Shown piece by piece: positions 50,764 to 59,109 of a stretch of 64,000 nt of DNA (position 1 is the stretch's first letter; every line of letters starts with the position of its first letter). The translations under genes and the position numbers were made by a program. The stretch is from positions 1 to 64,000 of the forward strand of contig UQFN01000004.1 in NCBI GenBank assembly GCA_900540365.1, given 5' to 3'. This DNA comes from an uncultured Mollicutes bacterium (GTDB taxonomy: Bacteria > Bacillota_I > Bacilli_A > RFN20 > CAG-826). A model generated the notes under the pieces. That model did no database searches and was not told where the DNA came from. It saw only the letters and a list, made by a program, of their open reading frames with translations.

Positions 50764-51896
50764 GAAAGATTTATTGGTTTTTACAACAATTAGAATTTTT
50801 AGGCGGTACTGAAACTGCAACAATTTCAATCGCAAATGAACTAGTAAATGATTATGAAATTACTTTTGTTGTAACTGCTAGAGAAATTAAAAATATTCCT
50901 TATAACATTAACAAAAAAATAAAAATAATATTTTTAAATAACGAGGACAATTCTAAAATTGATGAAAAAATACTTGAGTTTTGCAAGGAAAAAAGATTTT
51001 TTAAGGCTTTTTTGCTTATTTTAAAGAATATTAATTTTATTATATTTGCTAAATATAAATATCGTCGTATTGTTAAAAAAATGACAAGTAAAGATGATAT
51101 TTTAATTGGATCTTCCCTTGATAATTATTTAATAATTCCAAGAAGTAGGTTGTTTATTTTTCATTATCATTTTAATGCTAAATTTTTTAATAGTTTTAAT
51201 GAAAAGTTTATGTCCTTATTTTATCGAAAACCTGATTATTATGTATTTTTAAGTAAAACAATACTTGAAGCAATTTCTAAACATAAAAAAAGAATAATAA
51301 AAAAAGCTTTTTACATTCATAATCCGATAAAAATTAATGGATATTTTAATGATAAAATAAATGGTCATAATTTAATTTTTATTGGAAGATTTGCTGATCA
51401 AAAAAATCCTATTTTGTTAATAGAAGTTATGAACGAACTTATTAAGATTAACAAAGAATTTAGGCTTGAAATGTATGGAGATGGCAAATTGAAAGATGAA
51501 ATTATTGCAAGAATTACAACATTACATTTAGAAAATAATATTAAAATTTATAAACCGAGCAACGATATTGAAGGTATTTTAAAAAATAAAGATTTACTTA
51601 TTTTAACTAGTCTTTATGAAGGAATGCCTTTAGTTATTAATGAAGCTGCTAGTTGTTCAGTCCCTGTTTTATCTACAAACTTTGGTGAATCAGTTCAAGA
51701 TTCAATTACAAATAAAAATGGAATAGTAGTCGATTCATTTAATCCATTAATTATCGCAAATACAATTAATGTACTGTTTTTAAATCAAGAAAAGCTAATA
51801 AATTTAAAACGTTCTGCTTACGAATTTTCTCAAAAATTTAACAAAAAAAGTATTAAAAATGAGTGGTTGAGCGTCTTAAATAAGATAAAAAAATAG
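50760..51896 (+). CDS. Glycosyltransferase family 4 (GT-B)
   Basis: 378 aa. N-terminal domain GGTETATISIANEL; C-terminal nucleotide-sugar domain IFIGRFADQKNPILLIEVM and LTSLYEGMPLVINEAASCSVPVLSTN (E-x7-E type motif). Likely works with the GT2 just upstream in cell-surface polysaccharide or glycolipid synthesis. A copy of the dispersed repeat lies inside it at 50965-50988, in frame. Ends before the S10 operon. Confidence 0.88.
   Translation: MRKIYWFLQQLEFLGGTETATISIANELVNDYEITFVVTAREIKNIPYNINKKIKIIFLNNEDNSKIDEKILEFCKEKRFFKAFLLILKNINFIIFAKYKYRRIVKKMTSKDDILIGSSLDNYLIIPRSRLFIFHYHFNAKFFNSFNEKFMSLFYRKPDYYVFLSKTILEAISKHKKRIIKKAFYIHNPIKINGYFNDKINGHNLIFIGRFADQKNPILLIEVMNELIKINKEFRLEMYGDGKLKDEIIARITTLHLENNIKIYKPSNDIEGILKNKDLLILTSLYEGMPLVINEAASCSVPVLSTNFGESVQDSITNKNGIVVDSFNPLIIANTINVLFLNQEKLINLKRSAYEFSQKFNKKSIKNEWLSVLNKIKK
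50965..50988 (+). repeat. Dispersed repeat core inside the glycosyltransferase
   Basis: AATACTTGAGTTTTGCAAGG, matching copies C and G closely, translates as part of EKILEFCKEKRFF. See the finding on the repeat. Confidence 0.55.
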
Positions 51897-51916
51897 AAAA
51901 AATAATCAAAAAATAG

Positions 51917-52055
51917 TTGCTTTATATTTATATATATAGTAAACTTTTGACACTGGCGTTTGCATTGAAGTGCGAGATTGCTGATACACCCACAGGCGTT
52001 GTCATGAAGGGAATCAGGTAACTCGTTCTGAGCAATATGAGCCTGTAGGAAAGGA
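51917..52055 (+). promoter_or_regulatory. S10 operon promoter and leader
   Basis: Promoter candidate TTGCTT (51917-51922) with 17 nt to TAAACT (51940-51945). The leader contains GTGCGAGATTGCTGA, as before rpsJ in many Bacilli, and a stem CACAGGC (51991-51997) with GCCTGT (52041-52046). Such leaders regulate the S10 operon; which protein binds it is not settled for Firmicutes. AAAGGAG ribosome site follows at 52050-52056. Confidence 0.6.
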
Positions 52056-52062
52056 GAAATTC

Positions 52063-52374
52063 ATGGCAAAAGTTAAAAAAATTAGAGTTCGTTTACAAGC
52101 TTATGAACACAAAGTCTTAGACTATGCAGTTGAGAAAATTGTAAATGCAATTACTAAAACAGGTGCTAGTGTAGTAGGACCTATTCCACTTCCAACGGAA
52201 AAACAAGTCTACACAATATTAAGAGCTGTTCATAAATACAAAGATTCTCGTGAACAATTCGAAATTAGAACACATAAGAGAATTATTGATATTATCGGTC
52301 CAAACAATGATACTATCGAAGCATTAAGAAAACTTGATCTTCCTAGTGGTGTTGACATCGATATCAAATTATAG
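52063..52374 (+). CDS. rpsJ: 30S ribosomal protein S10
   Basis: 103 aa. KKIRVRLQAYEHKVLD, GPIPLPTEKQVYTILRA and the THKRIIDI loop identify S10, also a NusB partner in antitermination. First gene of the S10 operon, AAAGGAG ribosome site. Confidence 0.98.
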   Translation: MAKVKKIRVRLQAYEHKVLDYAVEKIVNAITKTGASVVGPIPLPTEKQVYTILRAVHKYKDSREQFEIRTHKRIIDIIGPNNDTIEALRKLDLPSGVDIDIKL

Positions 52375-52386
52375 GAGGTAAGATAG

Positions 52387-53094
52387 ATGAAAAGTATCAT
52401 CGGTCGTAAAATGGGGATGACCCAAGTATACGCAGAAGATGGAACAATGTATGCAGTCACTGTTATTGAAGTCTTGCCTAACGTTGTAACATTAAAGAAA
52501 ACTATTGAAAAAGATGGTTATGAAGCCATTCAAGTCGGTTACGAAGATAAAAAAGAAAATGCTTTAAATAAAGCTCAAAAGGGTATTTATAAAAAAGCAG
52601 GAGTTGCTACTAAAGCTCATTTATATGAATTAACTGGCGATGAAATGCTTAAGTTCGAAGTTGGTAATGAAATCAAAGCTGATTTATTCCAAGATGGAGA
52701 AGTAGTTGACGTAATCGGAACTAGCAAAGGTAGAGGAACTGCTGGTGTTATTAAAAGATGGAAACATCATATCGGACCTAAAGGACATGGTAGTGGCTAT
52801 CATAGACAACAAGGTTCATTCGCTAATAATGGACGTTGCAATAACCGTGTTATTCCTGGTAAGAAAATGTCAGGACATTATGGTTCACAAAGTGCAACAG
52901 TCTTAAATCAAGTAATTGTTAAAGTAGATGCTACTAAAAACTACATTCTTGTAAAAGGCGGAGTTCCAGGACCAAAATTAAGCATTGTTAAAATTAGAAG
53001 TGCAATTAAAGATCAATTAGGTACAAAACCAACTGTTTCTAAATTAATTGATCGTAGCGAAAATACTGAAGCAACTAATACAGAAGCTAAATAG
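52387..53094 (+). CDS. rplC: 50S ribosomal protein L3
   Basis: 235 aa with the typical IIGRKMGMTQVYAEDGTMY start. The central GTSKGRGTAGVIKRWKHH loop and RQQGSFANNGRCNNRVIPGKK reach towards the peptidyl transferase centre. The last 15 residues (SENTEATNTEAK) are an extra tail not found in most L3. TAGGAGG ribosome site; 12 nt after rpsJ. Confidence 0.98.
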   Translation: MKSIIGRKMGMTQVYAEDGTMYAVTVIEVLPNVVTLKKTIEKDGYEAIQVGYEDKKENALNKAQKGIYKKAGVATKAHLYELTGDEMLKFEVGNEIKADLFQDGEVVDVIGTSKGRGTAGVIKRWKHHIGPKGHGSGYHRQQGSFANNGRCNNRVIPGKKMSGHYGSQSATVLNQVIVKVDATKNYILVKGGVPGPKLSIVKIRSAIKDQLGTKPTVSKLIDRSENTEATNTEAK

Positions 53095-53111
53095 TAGAAA
53101 GGAGATTAAAT

Positions 53112-53735
53112 ATGGCTGATATGAAATTAAATGTTTACAATCAAAACGGCGAAAAAGTTTCTACTATTAATGTCGCAAAAGATGTATTTGGTTGTGAAGT
53201 TAATAATCAAGTTATGTTTGATGCAGTTACTGTTTATATGGCTAATTTACGTCAAGCAACTGCAAAAACAAAAAATAGAAGCGAAGTAAGTGGTGGTGGT
53301 AAAAAACCATTTAGACAAAAAGGAACTGGTAGAGCCAGAGCAGGAAGCACAAGAAGTCCTATCTGGGTTGGCGGTGGAAATGTCTTTGGACCAAAAGGAA
53401 ACCAAAACTTCAAAATCAAACAAAACAAAAAAGAACATAACTTAGCATTAAGAAGTGCATTATCTCAATTAGGAAGTAAAAATATTTACGTTCTTGATGA
53501 GGTTAAAGTAAATGGAAAAACAAGCGAAGTTGTTGCTTTATTAAAAGGATTAAAACTTGATAATAAAAAAGTCTTAGTTGTTACAAGTGATGATTTAGTT
53601 TATAGAGCAAGTGCTAACTTAGCAAACTTAGTCTTAAGAACAAATGACAATGTTTCTGTTTACGATTTATTAAATGCTCAAGCCTTATTATTAAATAAGG
53701 AAGAAGTCAAAGTATTAGAGGAGGGACTTAAATAA
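53112..53735 (+). CDS. rplD: 50S ribosomal protein L4
   Basis: 207 aa. The exit-tunnel loop is PFRQKGTGRARAGSTRSPIW with the Gly-rich VGGGNVFGPKG. ALRSALSQL and the C-terminal helix are typical. Erythromycin-loop residues look normal. GAAAGGAG ribosome site. The last nt is shared with the rplW start codon (TAATG). Confidence 0.98.
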   Translation: MADMKLNVYNQNGEKVSTINVAKDVFGCEVNNQVMFDAVTVYMANLRQATAKTKNRSEVSGGGKKPFRQKGTGRARAGSTRSPIWVGGGNVFGPKGNQNFKIKQNKKEHNLALRSALSQLGSKNIYVLDEVKVNGKTSEVVALLKGLKLDNKKVLVVTSDDLVYRASANLANLVLRTNDNVSVYDLLNAQALLLNKEEVKVLEEGLK

Positions 53736-54073
53736 TGGCTAGAAAGAAAGTTGAAAAGACTGAAGCTGTAGTTAAAAGAGCCACAATTAATGATTTTGAT
53801 ATCATTATTGAACCTCTAATAACTGAAAAAAGTATGTCTTTATCTCAAGAAGCTAACAAAGCAACATTTATTGTTAAAGATAATGCTAATAAGATTGCTA
53901 TTAAAAAAGCAGTTGAACACATCTATAACGTTCATGTAACTGGTGTTCAAACAGTTAACGTTCCAAGTAAAAAAACTACACGTGGTGGAAGATATAAAGG
54001 AACATTACCTGGCTTTAAAAAAGCTATTGTTACTATTAAAGATGGTGAAGCAATCGATTTATTCAAAGAATAG
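53735..54073 (+). CDS. rplW: 50S ribosomal protein L23
   Basis: 112 aa. The core begins NDFDIIIEPLITEKSMSL, so about 18 extra residues (MARKKVEKTEAVVKRA) precede it, somewhat longer than usual. NKIAIKKAVEHIYNVHVTGVQTVNV is diagnostic. It sits at the tunnel exit and binds the signal recognition particle. Ribosome site GAGGGA inside rplD. Confidence 0.97.
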   Translation: MARKKVEKTEAVVKRATINDFDIIIEPLITEKSMSLSQEANKATFIVKDNANKIAIKKAVEHIYNVHVTGVQTVNVPSKKTTRGGRYKGTLPGFKKAIVTIKDGEAIDLFKE

Positions 54074-54099
54074 TAATTACTTAAATATAGGAGAAAAAT

Positions 54100-54936
54100 A
54101 TGTCAATTAAAAATTATAAACCATACACTCCTTCTCGTAGAGCAATGACCACAATTAGTTACGAGGAGATTACAAAATCAACTCCTGAAAAAAGTTTAGT
54201 TATCACTTTAAAGAAAAGCGGCGGAAGAAATAACCAAGGCGTTATTACAACTCGTCATATCGGTGGCGGAAATAAAAGAAAATACCGTATCATTGACTTT
54301 AAAAGAGATAAGGATGGAGTTGTAGGAAAAGTCGCTGCTATTGAATATGATCCAAATAGAAACGCTCACATCGCATTAATTAATTATGCTGATGGTGAAA
54401 AACGTTACATTATTCAACCAAAAGGATTAAAAGTTGGAGATAAAATCGTTAGCGGTGAAAATTGCGATATCCTTAATGGTAACGCAATGTTACTTGAAAA
54501 TATTCCTGAAGGTACTTTCGTTCATAACGTTGAACTTACTCCTAAAAAAGGCGGTCAACTTTGTAGAAGTGCTGGATGTAGTGCTCAAGTCTTAGGAAAA
54601 GAAGGAAAATATGTTATTGTTAGACTTCAATCCGGAGAAATGAGAAAGATTCTAGGAAAATGTAAGGCTACAATCGGTGTAGTTGGTAACGAAGATTATA
54701 ACTTAGTTAACATCGGAAAAGCTGGTAAAACTCGCTGGTTAGGTGTTAGACCAACTGTTAGAGGTAGCGCAATGAACCCACCTGATCACCCACATGGTGG
54801 TGGTGAAGGTAAATGTCCTATCGGTAGAGATGCACCTCGTACCCCTTGGGGTAAAAGAGCTCTTGGCGTTAAGACTCGTAAATCAAAGAAAGCTTCTACT
54901 AAATTAATTATTAGAAGAAAGAGTGATAAGAAGTAA
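54100..54936 (+). CDS. rplB: 50S ribosomal protein L2
   Basis: 278 aa, primary rRNA-binding protein near the peptidyl transferase centre. IKNYKPYTPSRRAMTTISYEE start, GGRNNQGVITTRHIGGGNKR, the EGTFVHNVELTPKKGGQL stretch and the C-terminal NPPDHPHGGGEGKCPIG with the conserved His. AGGAG ribosome site. Confidence 0.98.
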   Translation: MSIKNYKPYTPSRRAMTTISYEEITKSTPEKSLVITLKKSGGRNNQGVITTRHIGGGNKRKYRIIDFKRDKDGVVGKVAAIEYDPNRNAHIALINYADGEKRYIIQPKGLKVGDKIVSGENCDILNGNAMLLENIPEGTFVHNVELTPKKGGQLCRSAGCSAQVLGKEGKYVIVRLQSGEMRKILGKCKATIGVVGNEDYNLVNIGKAGKTRWLGVRPTVRGSAMNPPDHPHGGGEGKCPIGRDAPRTPWGKRALGVKTRKSKKASTKLIIRRKSDKK

Positions 54937-54952
54937 AGGAAAGGAGTAAATT

Positions 54953-55264
54953 ATGGCACGTAGTTTAAAAAAGGGACCATTTGTCGATGCTAGCTTAATG
55001 AAAAAAGTTGAAGCATTAAACAAAGCTAACAAAAAAGAAGTCATTAAGACTTGGTCAAGAAGAAGTACAATTTTTCCAGAATTTATCGAACATACCTTTG
55101 CTGTTTATAACGGACACGCCTTCATAACTGTATTTGTTACCGAAGATATGGTTGGACACAAATTAGGTGAATTTGCTCCAACAAGAACATATAAAGGTCA
55201 CTTTGGAAATAATGCTGAAGATAAAGCCGCTGCTATGGCTGCAGCTGGTGTTAAAAAGAAATAG
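54953..55264 (+). CDS. rpsS: 30S ribosomal protein S19
   Basis: 103 aa. ARSLKKGPFVDASLMKKVEAL, TWSRRSTIFPEFIEHTFAVYNG and KLGEFAPTRTYKGH are the family signatures; the tail is Ala/Lys-rich. GGAAAGGAG ribosome site. Confidence 0.98.
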   Translation: MARSLKKGPFVDASLMKKVEALNKANKKEVIKTWSRRSTIFPEFIEHTFAVYNGHAFITVFVTEDMVGHKLGEFAPTRTYKGHFGNNAEDKAAAMAAAGVKKK

Positions 55265-55277
55265 GAGGAAAGTTTAG

Positions 55278-55781
55278 ATGCCTAGAACAAAGAAAGTTGT
55301 TGAAAATGAAAATACTCAACAAGCTGAAGTTAAAGAAGAAAAAGTAACTAAAGCTAAAAAGACTACTAAAGTTGCAAAAGCTAAAGCTCCTAAAAAAGAA
55401 ACTAAAAAAGTTACTAAAAAAGAAGAAGTTAAAAAACCAGTTGTTACTGAAGCAAAAGCCAGCGCATTAAATGTCAAAGTAACTCCACGTAAAGCTAGAT
55501 ATGTCATCGATGTTGTTAGAGGAAAAGATGTTGCTGAAGCCTTAGCAATCTTATCTACATTACGTCATAAAGCTGCTCCAATGGTTGCTAAAGTCATTAA
55601 AAGTGCAGCAAGTAATGCTACTAATAACTTCAATATGAATGGCGATAAATTATATGTCGCTTCAATCATGGCTAGCGATTCTATTAAAATGAAACGTTAT
55701 CTTCCTAGAGCAAAAGGTAGTGCTAGTGGATTAATTAAAAGATTTGCTAACATCTACGTTGTTGTTAAAGAAAGAATGTAA
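55278..55781 (+). CDS. rplV: 50S ribosomal protein L22 with basic N-terminal extension
   Basis: 167 aa, versus about 110 in most bacteria. The core starts near ALNVKVTPRKARYV, so roughly 60 residues precede it: Lys/Ala/Thr/Glu-rich, low complexity (KAKKTTKVAKAKAPKKETKK). The start is fixed by AGGAGG at 55263-55268. Core motifs NNFNMNGDKLYV and RAKGSASGLIKRFANI are normal. It lines the exit tunnel, so the extension would lie on the outside of the ribosome. A similar extension is on L5. Confidence 0.95.
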   Translation: MPRTKKVVENENTQQAEVKEEKVTKAKKTTKVAKAKAPKKETKKVTKKEEVKKPVVTEAKASALNVKVTPRKARYVIDVVRGKDVAEALAILSTLRHKAAPMVAKVIKSAASNATNNFNMNGDKLYVASIMASDSIKMKRYLPRAKGSASGLIKRFANIYVVVKERM

Positions 55782-55795
55782 GGAAGGAGAAATGC

Positions 55796-56473
55796 ATGGG
55801 ACAAAAAGTTAATCCAGTAGGAATGAGAGTTGGAATTAATAAAAACTGGAATTCAAGATGGTTTGCTTCAAATAAGGACTATTCAAATTTCTTAATTGAA
55901 GATAATAAAATTAGAAAATTTATTGAAAAAAATCTTGATAAACAAGCATTCCTTTCTCACATTGAAATCGAAAGAAAGAAAACAAATAAAGGTTATGTTG
56001 TTACAGTTCAAATCTTTGTAGCAAGACCTGGAGTTGTTATTGGCCAAGATGGTGTTAACATTAACAACTTAAAGAAAAGTTTAGAAAAATTAATTAACAA
56101 CACTAATTTAAAAGTTGATGTTGTTGAAGTTAAACAACCTTCACTCGATGCTAAAATTGTTTCTCTTCAAATTGCTAAACAATTAGAAGAAAGAGCAAGC
56201 TTTAGAATCGTTCAAAAGAAAGCATTAACTCAAGTAAGAAAAGCTGGAGCTAAAGGTATTAAGACTAGTGTTTCTGGTAGACTTGCTGGAGCTGATATTG
56301 CTCGTAGCGAAGGTTATAAAGACGGAACTATGGCTATCAATACCTTAAGAAGTGATATTGATTATGCTTGTAGTGAAGCTATGACTACTTATGGTAAATT
56401 AGGCGTTAAAGTCTGGATTTGCCGTGGTGAAGTCGAAGAAAACCGTCCAAGTAATGATAAAAAAGGAGAGTAA
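55796..56473 (+). CDS. rpsC: 30S ribosomal protein S3
   Basis: 225 aa. GQKVNPVGMRVGINKNWNSRW start, KH-domain VARPGVVIGQDGVNIN and C-terminal GRLAGADIARSEGYKDG. AAGGAGA ribosome site. Followed by rplP after 3 nt. Confidence 0.98.
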   Translation: MGQKVNPVGMRVGINKNWNSRWFASNKDYSNFLIEDNKIRKFIEKNLDKQAFLSHIEIERKKTNKGYVVTVQIFVARPGVVIGQDGVNINNLKKSLEKLINNTNLKVDVVEVKQPSLDAKIVSLQIAKQLEERASFRIVQKKALTQVRKAGAKGIKTSVSGRLAGADIARSEGYKDGTMAINTLRSDIDYACSEAMTTYGKLGVKVWICRGEVEENRPSNDKKGE

Positions 56474-56476
56474 AGT

Positions 56477-56890
56477 ATGTTACAACCAAAAAGAGTTAAA
56501 TACAGACGCCCTCATATCATTAAATATGAAGGATTAAGTAAAGCTGGTAACGAAGTTAGTTTCGGAACATATGGTCTCCAAGCTGTTACTGGAAATTATG
56601 TTAGTGATCGTCAAATTGAAGCTTGCCGTATTGTCCTTTCAAGATATACAAAACGTCAAGGTAAAATTTGGATTAGAATCTTCCCACACTTAGCAAAAAC
56701 TAAAAAACCTGCTGAAGTTCGTATGGGTAGTGGTAAAGGTAATCCAGAGTACTGGGTTGCAGTCGTTAAGAAAAATAGAGTAATGTTTGAAATCGGTGGA
56801 GTCCCTGATGAGATGGCAATTGAAGCCTTAAGAATGGCAGCCTACAAACTTCCACTTAAAACAAGAATAATTAAAAAGGAGGAAAAATAG
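56477..56890 (+). CDS. rplP: 50S ribosomal protein L16
   Basis: 137 aa. MLQPKRVKYRRPH start, GTYGLQAVTGNYVSDRQIEACR, RMGSGKGNPEYWVAVV and FEIGGVPDEMAIEALRMAAYKLPLKT. Near the A-site tRNA elbow. GGAGAG ribosome site at the end of rpsC. Arg81-region residues normal. Confidence 0.98.
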   Translation: MLQPKRVKYRRPHIIKYEGLSKAGNEVSFGTYGLQAVTGNYVSDRQIEACRIVLSRYTKRQGKIWIRIFPHLAKTKKPAEVRMGSGKGNPEYWVAVVKKNRVMFEIGGVPDEMAIEALRMAAYKLPLKTRIIKKEEK

Positions 56891-56893
56891 TTT

Positions 56894-57091
56894 ATGAAAA
56901 TTAGTGAAGTAAGAGAATTATCTACTGAAGAATTAAACGCTAAAGTTTACTCCTTAAAAGAACAATTATTCAATTTAAGAAGAAAGAAAGCTGTTGGACA
57001 AATTGAAAATCCAAGCGAATTAAAAAGAGTTAGAAAAGACATTGCTCGTATCTATACAGTTCTTAAAGAAAGAGAACTTGGAATTAAATAG
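56894..57091 (+). CDS. rpmC: 50S ribosomal protein L29
   Basis: 65 aa two-helix protein beside the tunnel exit: LSTEELNAKVYSLKEQLFNLR and VRKDIARIYTVLKEREL. Ribosome site AAGGAGG lies in the end of rplP. Confidence 0.97.
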   Translation: MKISEVRELSTEELNAKVYSLKEQLFNLRRKKAVGQIENPSELKRVRKDIARIYTVLKERELGIK

Positions 57092-57102
57092 GGAGTGGAT
57101 TT

Positions 57103-57426
57103 ATGGAAAATAGAAGACAAATTCAAGGAACAGTTATTAGTAATAAATCAAGTAAAACTATTATTGTCCAAGTTGAATCTTATAAAAAACATCCTAAGTA
57201 TAAGAAAAGAGTTCAATTTAGAAGTAAATATTATGCTCATGATGAATTAGAACAAGCTAAAGTTGGAGATGTTGTTACAATTGAAGAATGTCGTCCAATG
57301 AGTGCTACTAAAAGATTTAGATTAGTTAGCATTGATAAAAAAGCTCTCGAAGACATTAAAGTTCTTGAAGAAGAAGCTTTAGAAGAAGTCTTACACGAAG
57401 CAAAAGAAGAAAAGGAGGAAAAGTAA
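57103..57426 (+). CDS. rpsQ: 30S ribosomal protein S17 with acidic tail
   Basis: 107 aa. NRRQIQGTVISNKSSKTIIV, KHPKYKKRVQFRSKYYAHDE and VTIEECRPMSATKRFRLV. The last 25 residues (VLEEEALEEVLHEAKEEKEEK region) are an acidic helical tail beyond the 85-aa norm. GGGAG ribosome site; 3 nt before rplN. Confidence 0.97.
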   Translation: MENRRQIQGTVISNKSSKTIIVQVESYKKHPKYKKRVQFRSKYYAHDELEQAKVGDVVTIEECRPMSATKRFRLVSIDKKALEDIKVLEEEALEEVLHEAKEEKEEK

Positions 57427-57429
57427 TTT

Positions 57430-57804
57430 ATGATACAAGTCGAAACAAACTTAAAAGTTGCTGATAACTCCGGAGCTCGTATTGCTCGTGTTATTAGAAT
57501 CTATGGTGGTAGCCATAGAAAAACTTGTTCAGTTGGTGATATTGTTCTTTGCGCAGTTAAAGATGCTATCCCAAATGGTAAAGTTAAAAAGAGCGATAAA
57601 GTTAAAGCTGTTATCGTTAGAACTAGTTATCCAGTAGAAAGAAAAGATGGATCAACTATTAGATTTGATGATAATGCTTGCGTTATTATTAACGAAGATA
57701 AAACTCCTGTTGGTTCTCGTGTATTTGGACCTGTCGCAAGAGAATTAAGAGATAAAGGTGAAACATTTATGAAGATTGTTTCCCTTGCTCCAGAAGTTTT
57801 ATAG
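57430..57804 (+). CDS. rplN: 50S ribosomal protein L14
   Basis: 124 aa. TNLKVADNSGARIARVIRI, GDIVLCAVKDAIPNGKVKKS and GSRVFGPVARELRDK. It forms bridge B8 and contacts the hibernation and recycling factors in many ribosomes. AAGGAGG site within rpsQ. Confidence 0.98.
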   Translation: MIQVETNLKVADNSGARIARVIRIYGGSHRKTCSVGDIVLCAVKDAIPNGKVKKSDKVKAVIVRTSYPVERKDGSTIRFDDNACVIINEDKTPVGSRVFGPVARELRDKGETFMKIVSLAPEVL

Positions 57805-57817
57805 GAGGTTATTGGAT

Positions 57818-58129
57818 ATGAAACTTAAAAAAGGTGATAAAGTCATTGTAATAAGTGGCAAAGATAAAGGTAAAGTTGGTGTCATCCAAAGAGCCTATCC
57901 TAAACTAAATAAAATTGTTGTTGAAGGAGTTAATGTTCGTAAAAAACATCAAAAACCAACACAACAAAATCCTGAAGGATCAATTGTTGAAATTTATGCT
58001 CCAATCGATGCTAGTAATGCAATGTATTACGATGCAAAGACTAAAAAAGGAACTCGTTTAGGTTATAAAGTAAATAAAGATGGTGTTAAAGTTAGAGTCG
58101 CTAAAAAAACTAACACCGAAATTAAGTAA
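57818..58129 (+). CDS. rplX: 50S ribosomal protein L24
   Basis: 103 aa from ATG 57818 (MKLKKGDKVIVISGKDKGK), chosen over the in-frame 57776 start because AGGAGG lies at 57803-57808 and L24 always begins at the KOW motif. NVRKKHQKPTQQNPEGSIVEIYAPI is diagnostic. Confidence 0.98.
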   Translation: MKLKKGDKVIVISGKDKGKVGVIQRAYPKLNKIVVEGVNVRKKHQKPTQQNPEGSIVEIYAPIDASNAMYYDAKTKKGTRLGYKVNKDGVKVRVAKKTNTEIK

Positions 58130-58145
58130 TTAGGAGGAAGAACTT

Positions 58146-58898
58146 ATGGCAAACGAAAAAGAAACAAAGACAGTAAGTAAAACTGCTCCTAAAAAAACTA
58201 CAACTAAAAAAGAAGGAACAGCTACTAAGAAAACAACTGCTACAAAAGCTAAAGCTACTAAAGAAGTTAAAGCAGAAAAAGTTGAAAAAGTAGAAAAAGT
58301 CGCTGCTACTAAAAAAGTTGAAAAAACTCCTCGTGGCGAACATAAAGTTAGTGCTAGAACAACTCGTTTATTAGAAAAATATAAAACTGAACTTGTTCCA
58401 GCTTTAACTGCTAAATTTAACTACACATCAGTTATGCAAGTTCCACATCTTGAAAAAATCGTTATCAATATTGGTGTTGGTGATGCTACTCAAGATTCAA
58501 AACGTTTAGATGAATGTGTTAGTGAATTAGCTTTAATTAGTGGTCAAAAACCTATTATTACCAAAGCTAAAAATAGTATTGCTACTTTTAAATTAAGAGA
58601 AGGTCAGGCAATTGGTTGTAAAGTTACTTTAAGAGGAATTAGAATGTATGAATTTTTCGATAAATTAGTTTCTATTTCTCTCCCACGTGTTAGAGATTTC
58701 CGTGGTGTAAGTAAGAACGCTTTCGATGGAAGAGGAAATTATACTTTAGGTATTAAAGAACAATTAATTTTCCCAGAAATCGATTATGATAAAGTAGGAA
58801 AAGTTAGAGGTATGGATATCGTTATAGTTACAACAGCTAATAGCGATGAAGAAGCTTATTCTTTATTAGAAGGCTTAGGCATGCCATTTAGCAAATAG
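58146..58898 (+). CDS. rplE: 50S ribosomal protein L5 with long basic N-terminal extension
   Basis: 250 aa, versus about 180 in most bacteria. The L5 core begins near LLEKYKTELVPALTAKFNY (about residue 74). The first 70 residues are low-complexity Lys/Thr/Ala (PKKTTTKKEGTATKKTTATK), ending in KVEKVEKVAATKKVEK. AGGAGGA at 58133-58139 supports the long start. Core motifs KPIITKAKNSIATFKLREGQ and FRGVSKNAFDGRGNYTLG are normal. L5 contacts 5S rRNA and P-site tRNA; the extension is free to reach the outside. See L22 for a similar extension. Confidence 0.95.
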   Translation: MANEKETKTVSKTAPKKTTTKKEGTATKKTTATKAKATKEVKAEKVEKVEKVAATKKVEKTPRGEHKVSARTTRLLEKYKTELVPALTAKFNYTSVMQVPHLEKIVINIGVGDATQDSKRLDECVSELALISGQKPIITKAKNSIATFKLREGQAIGCKVTLRGIRMYEFFDKLVSISLPRVRDFRGVSKNAFDGRGNYTLGIKEQLIFPEIDYDKVGKVRGMDIVIVTTANSDEEAYSLLEGLGMPFSK

Positions 58899-58908
58899 GA
58901 GAATAAAG

Positions 58909-59094
58909 ATGGCAAAGACAAGTTTAAAAATCAAGCAATCTAGACCACAAAAATTTAAAGTCAGAGAATATACCCGTTGTAAAAGATGTGGTAGACCTCA
59001 CGCAGTCTATTCAAAATTCGGACTTTGTAGAATTTGTTTAAGAGAACTCGCTTATAAAGGTGAGATTCCAGGACTTAAAAAGTCTTCATGGTAA
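58909..59094 (+). CDS. rpsN: 30S ribosomal protein S14, zinc type
   Basis: 61 aa. Zinc Cys in CKRCGRPH (24-27) and CRIC (40-43). The zinc form (type Z). AGGAG ribosome site. Confidence 0.98.
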   Translation: MAKTSLKIKQSRPQKFKVREYTRCKRCGRPHAVYSKFGLCRICLRELAYKGEIPGLKKSSW

Positions 59095-59109
59095 TAAGGA
59101 GGAAACACG

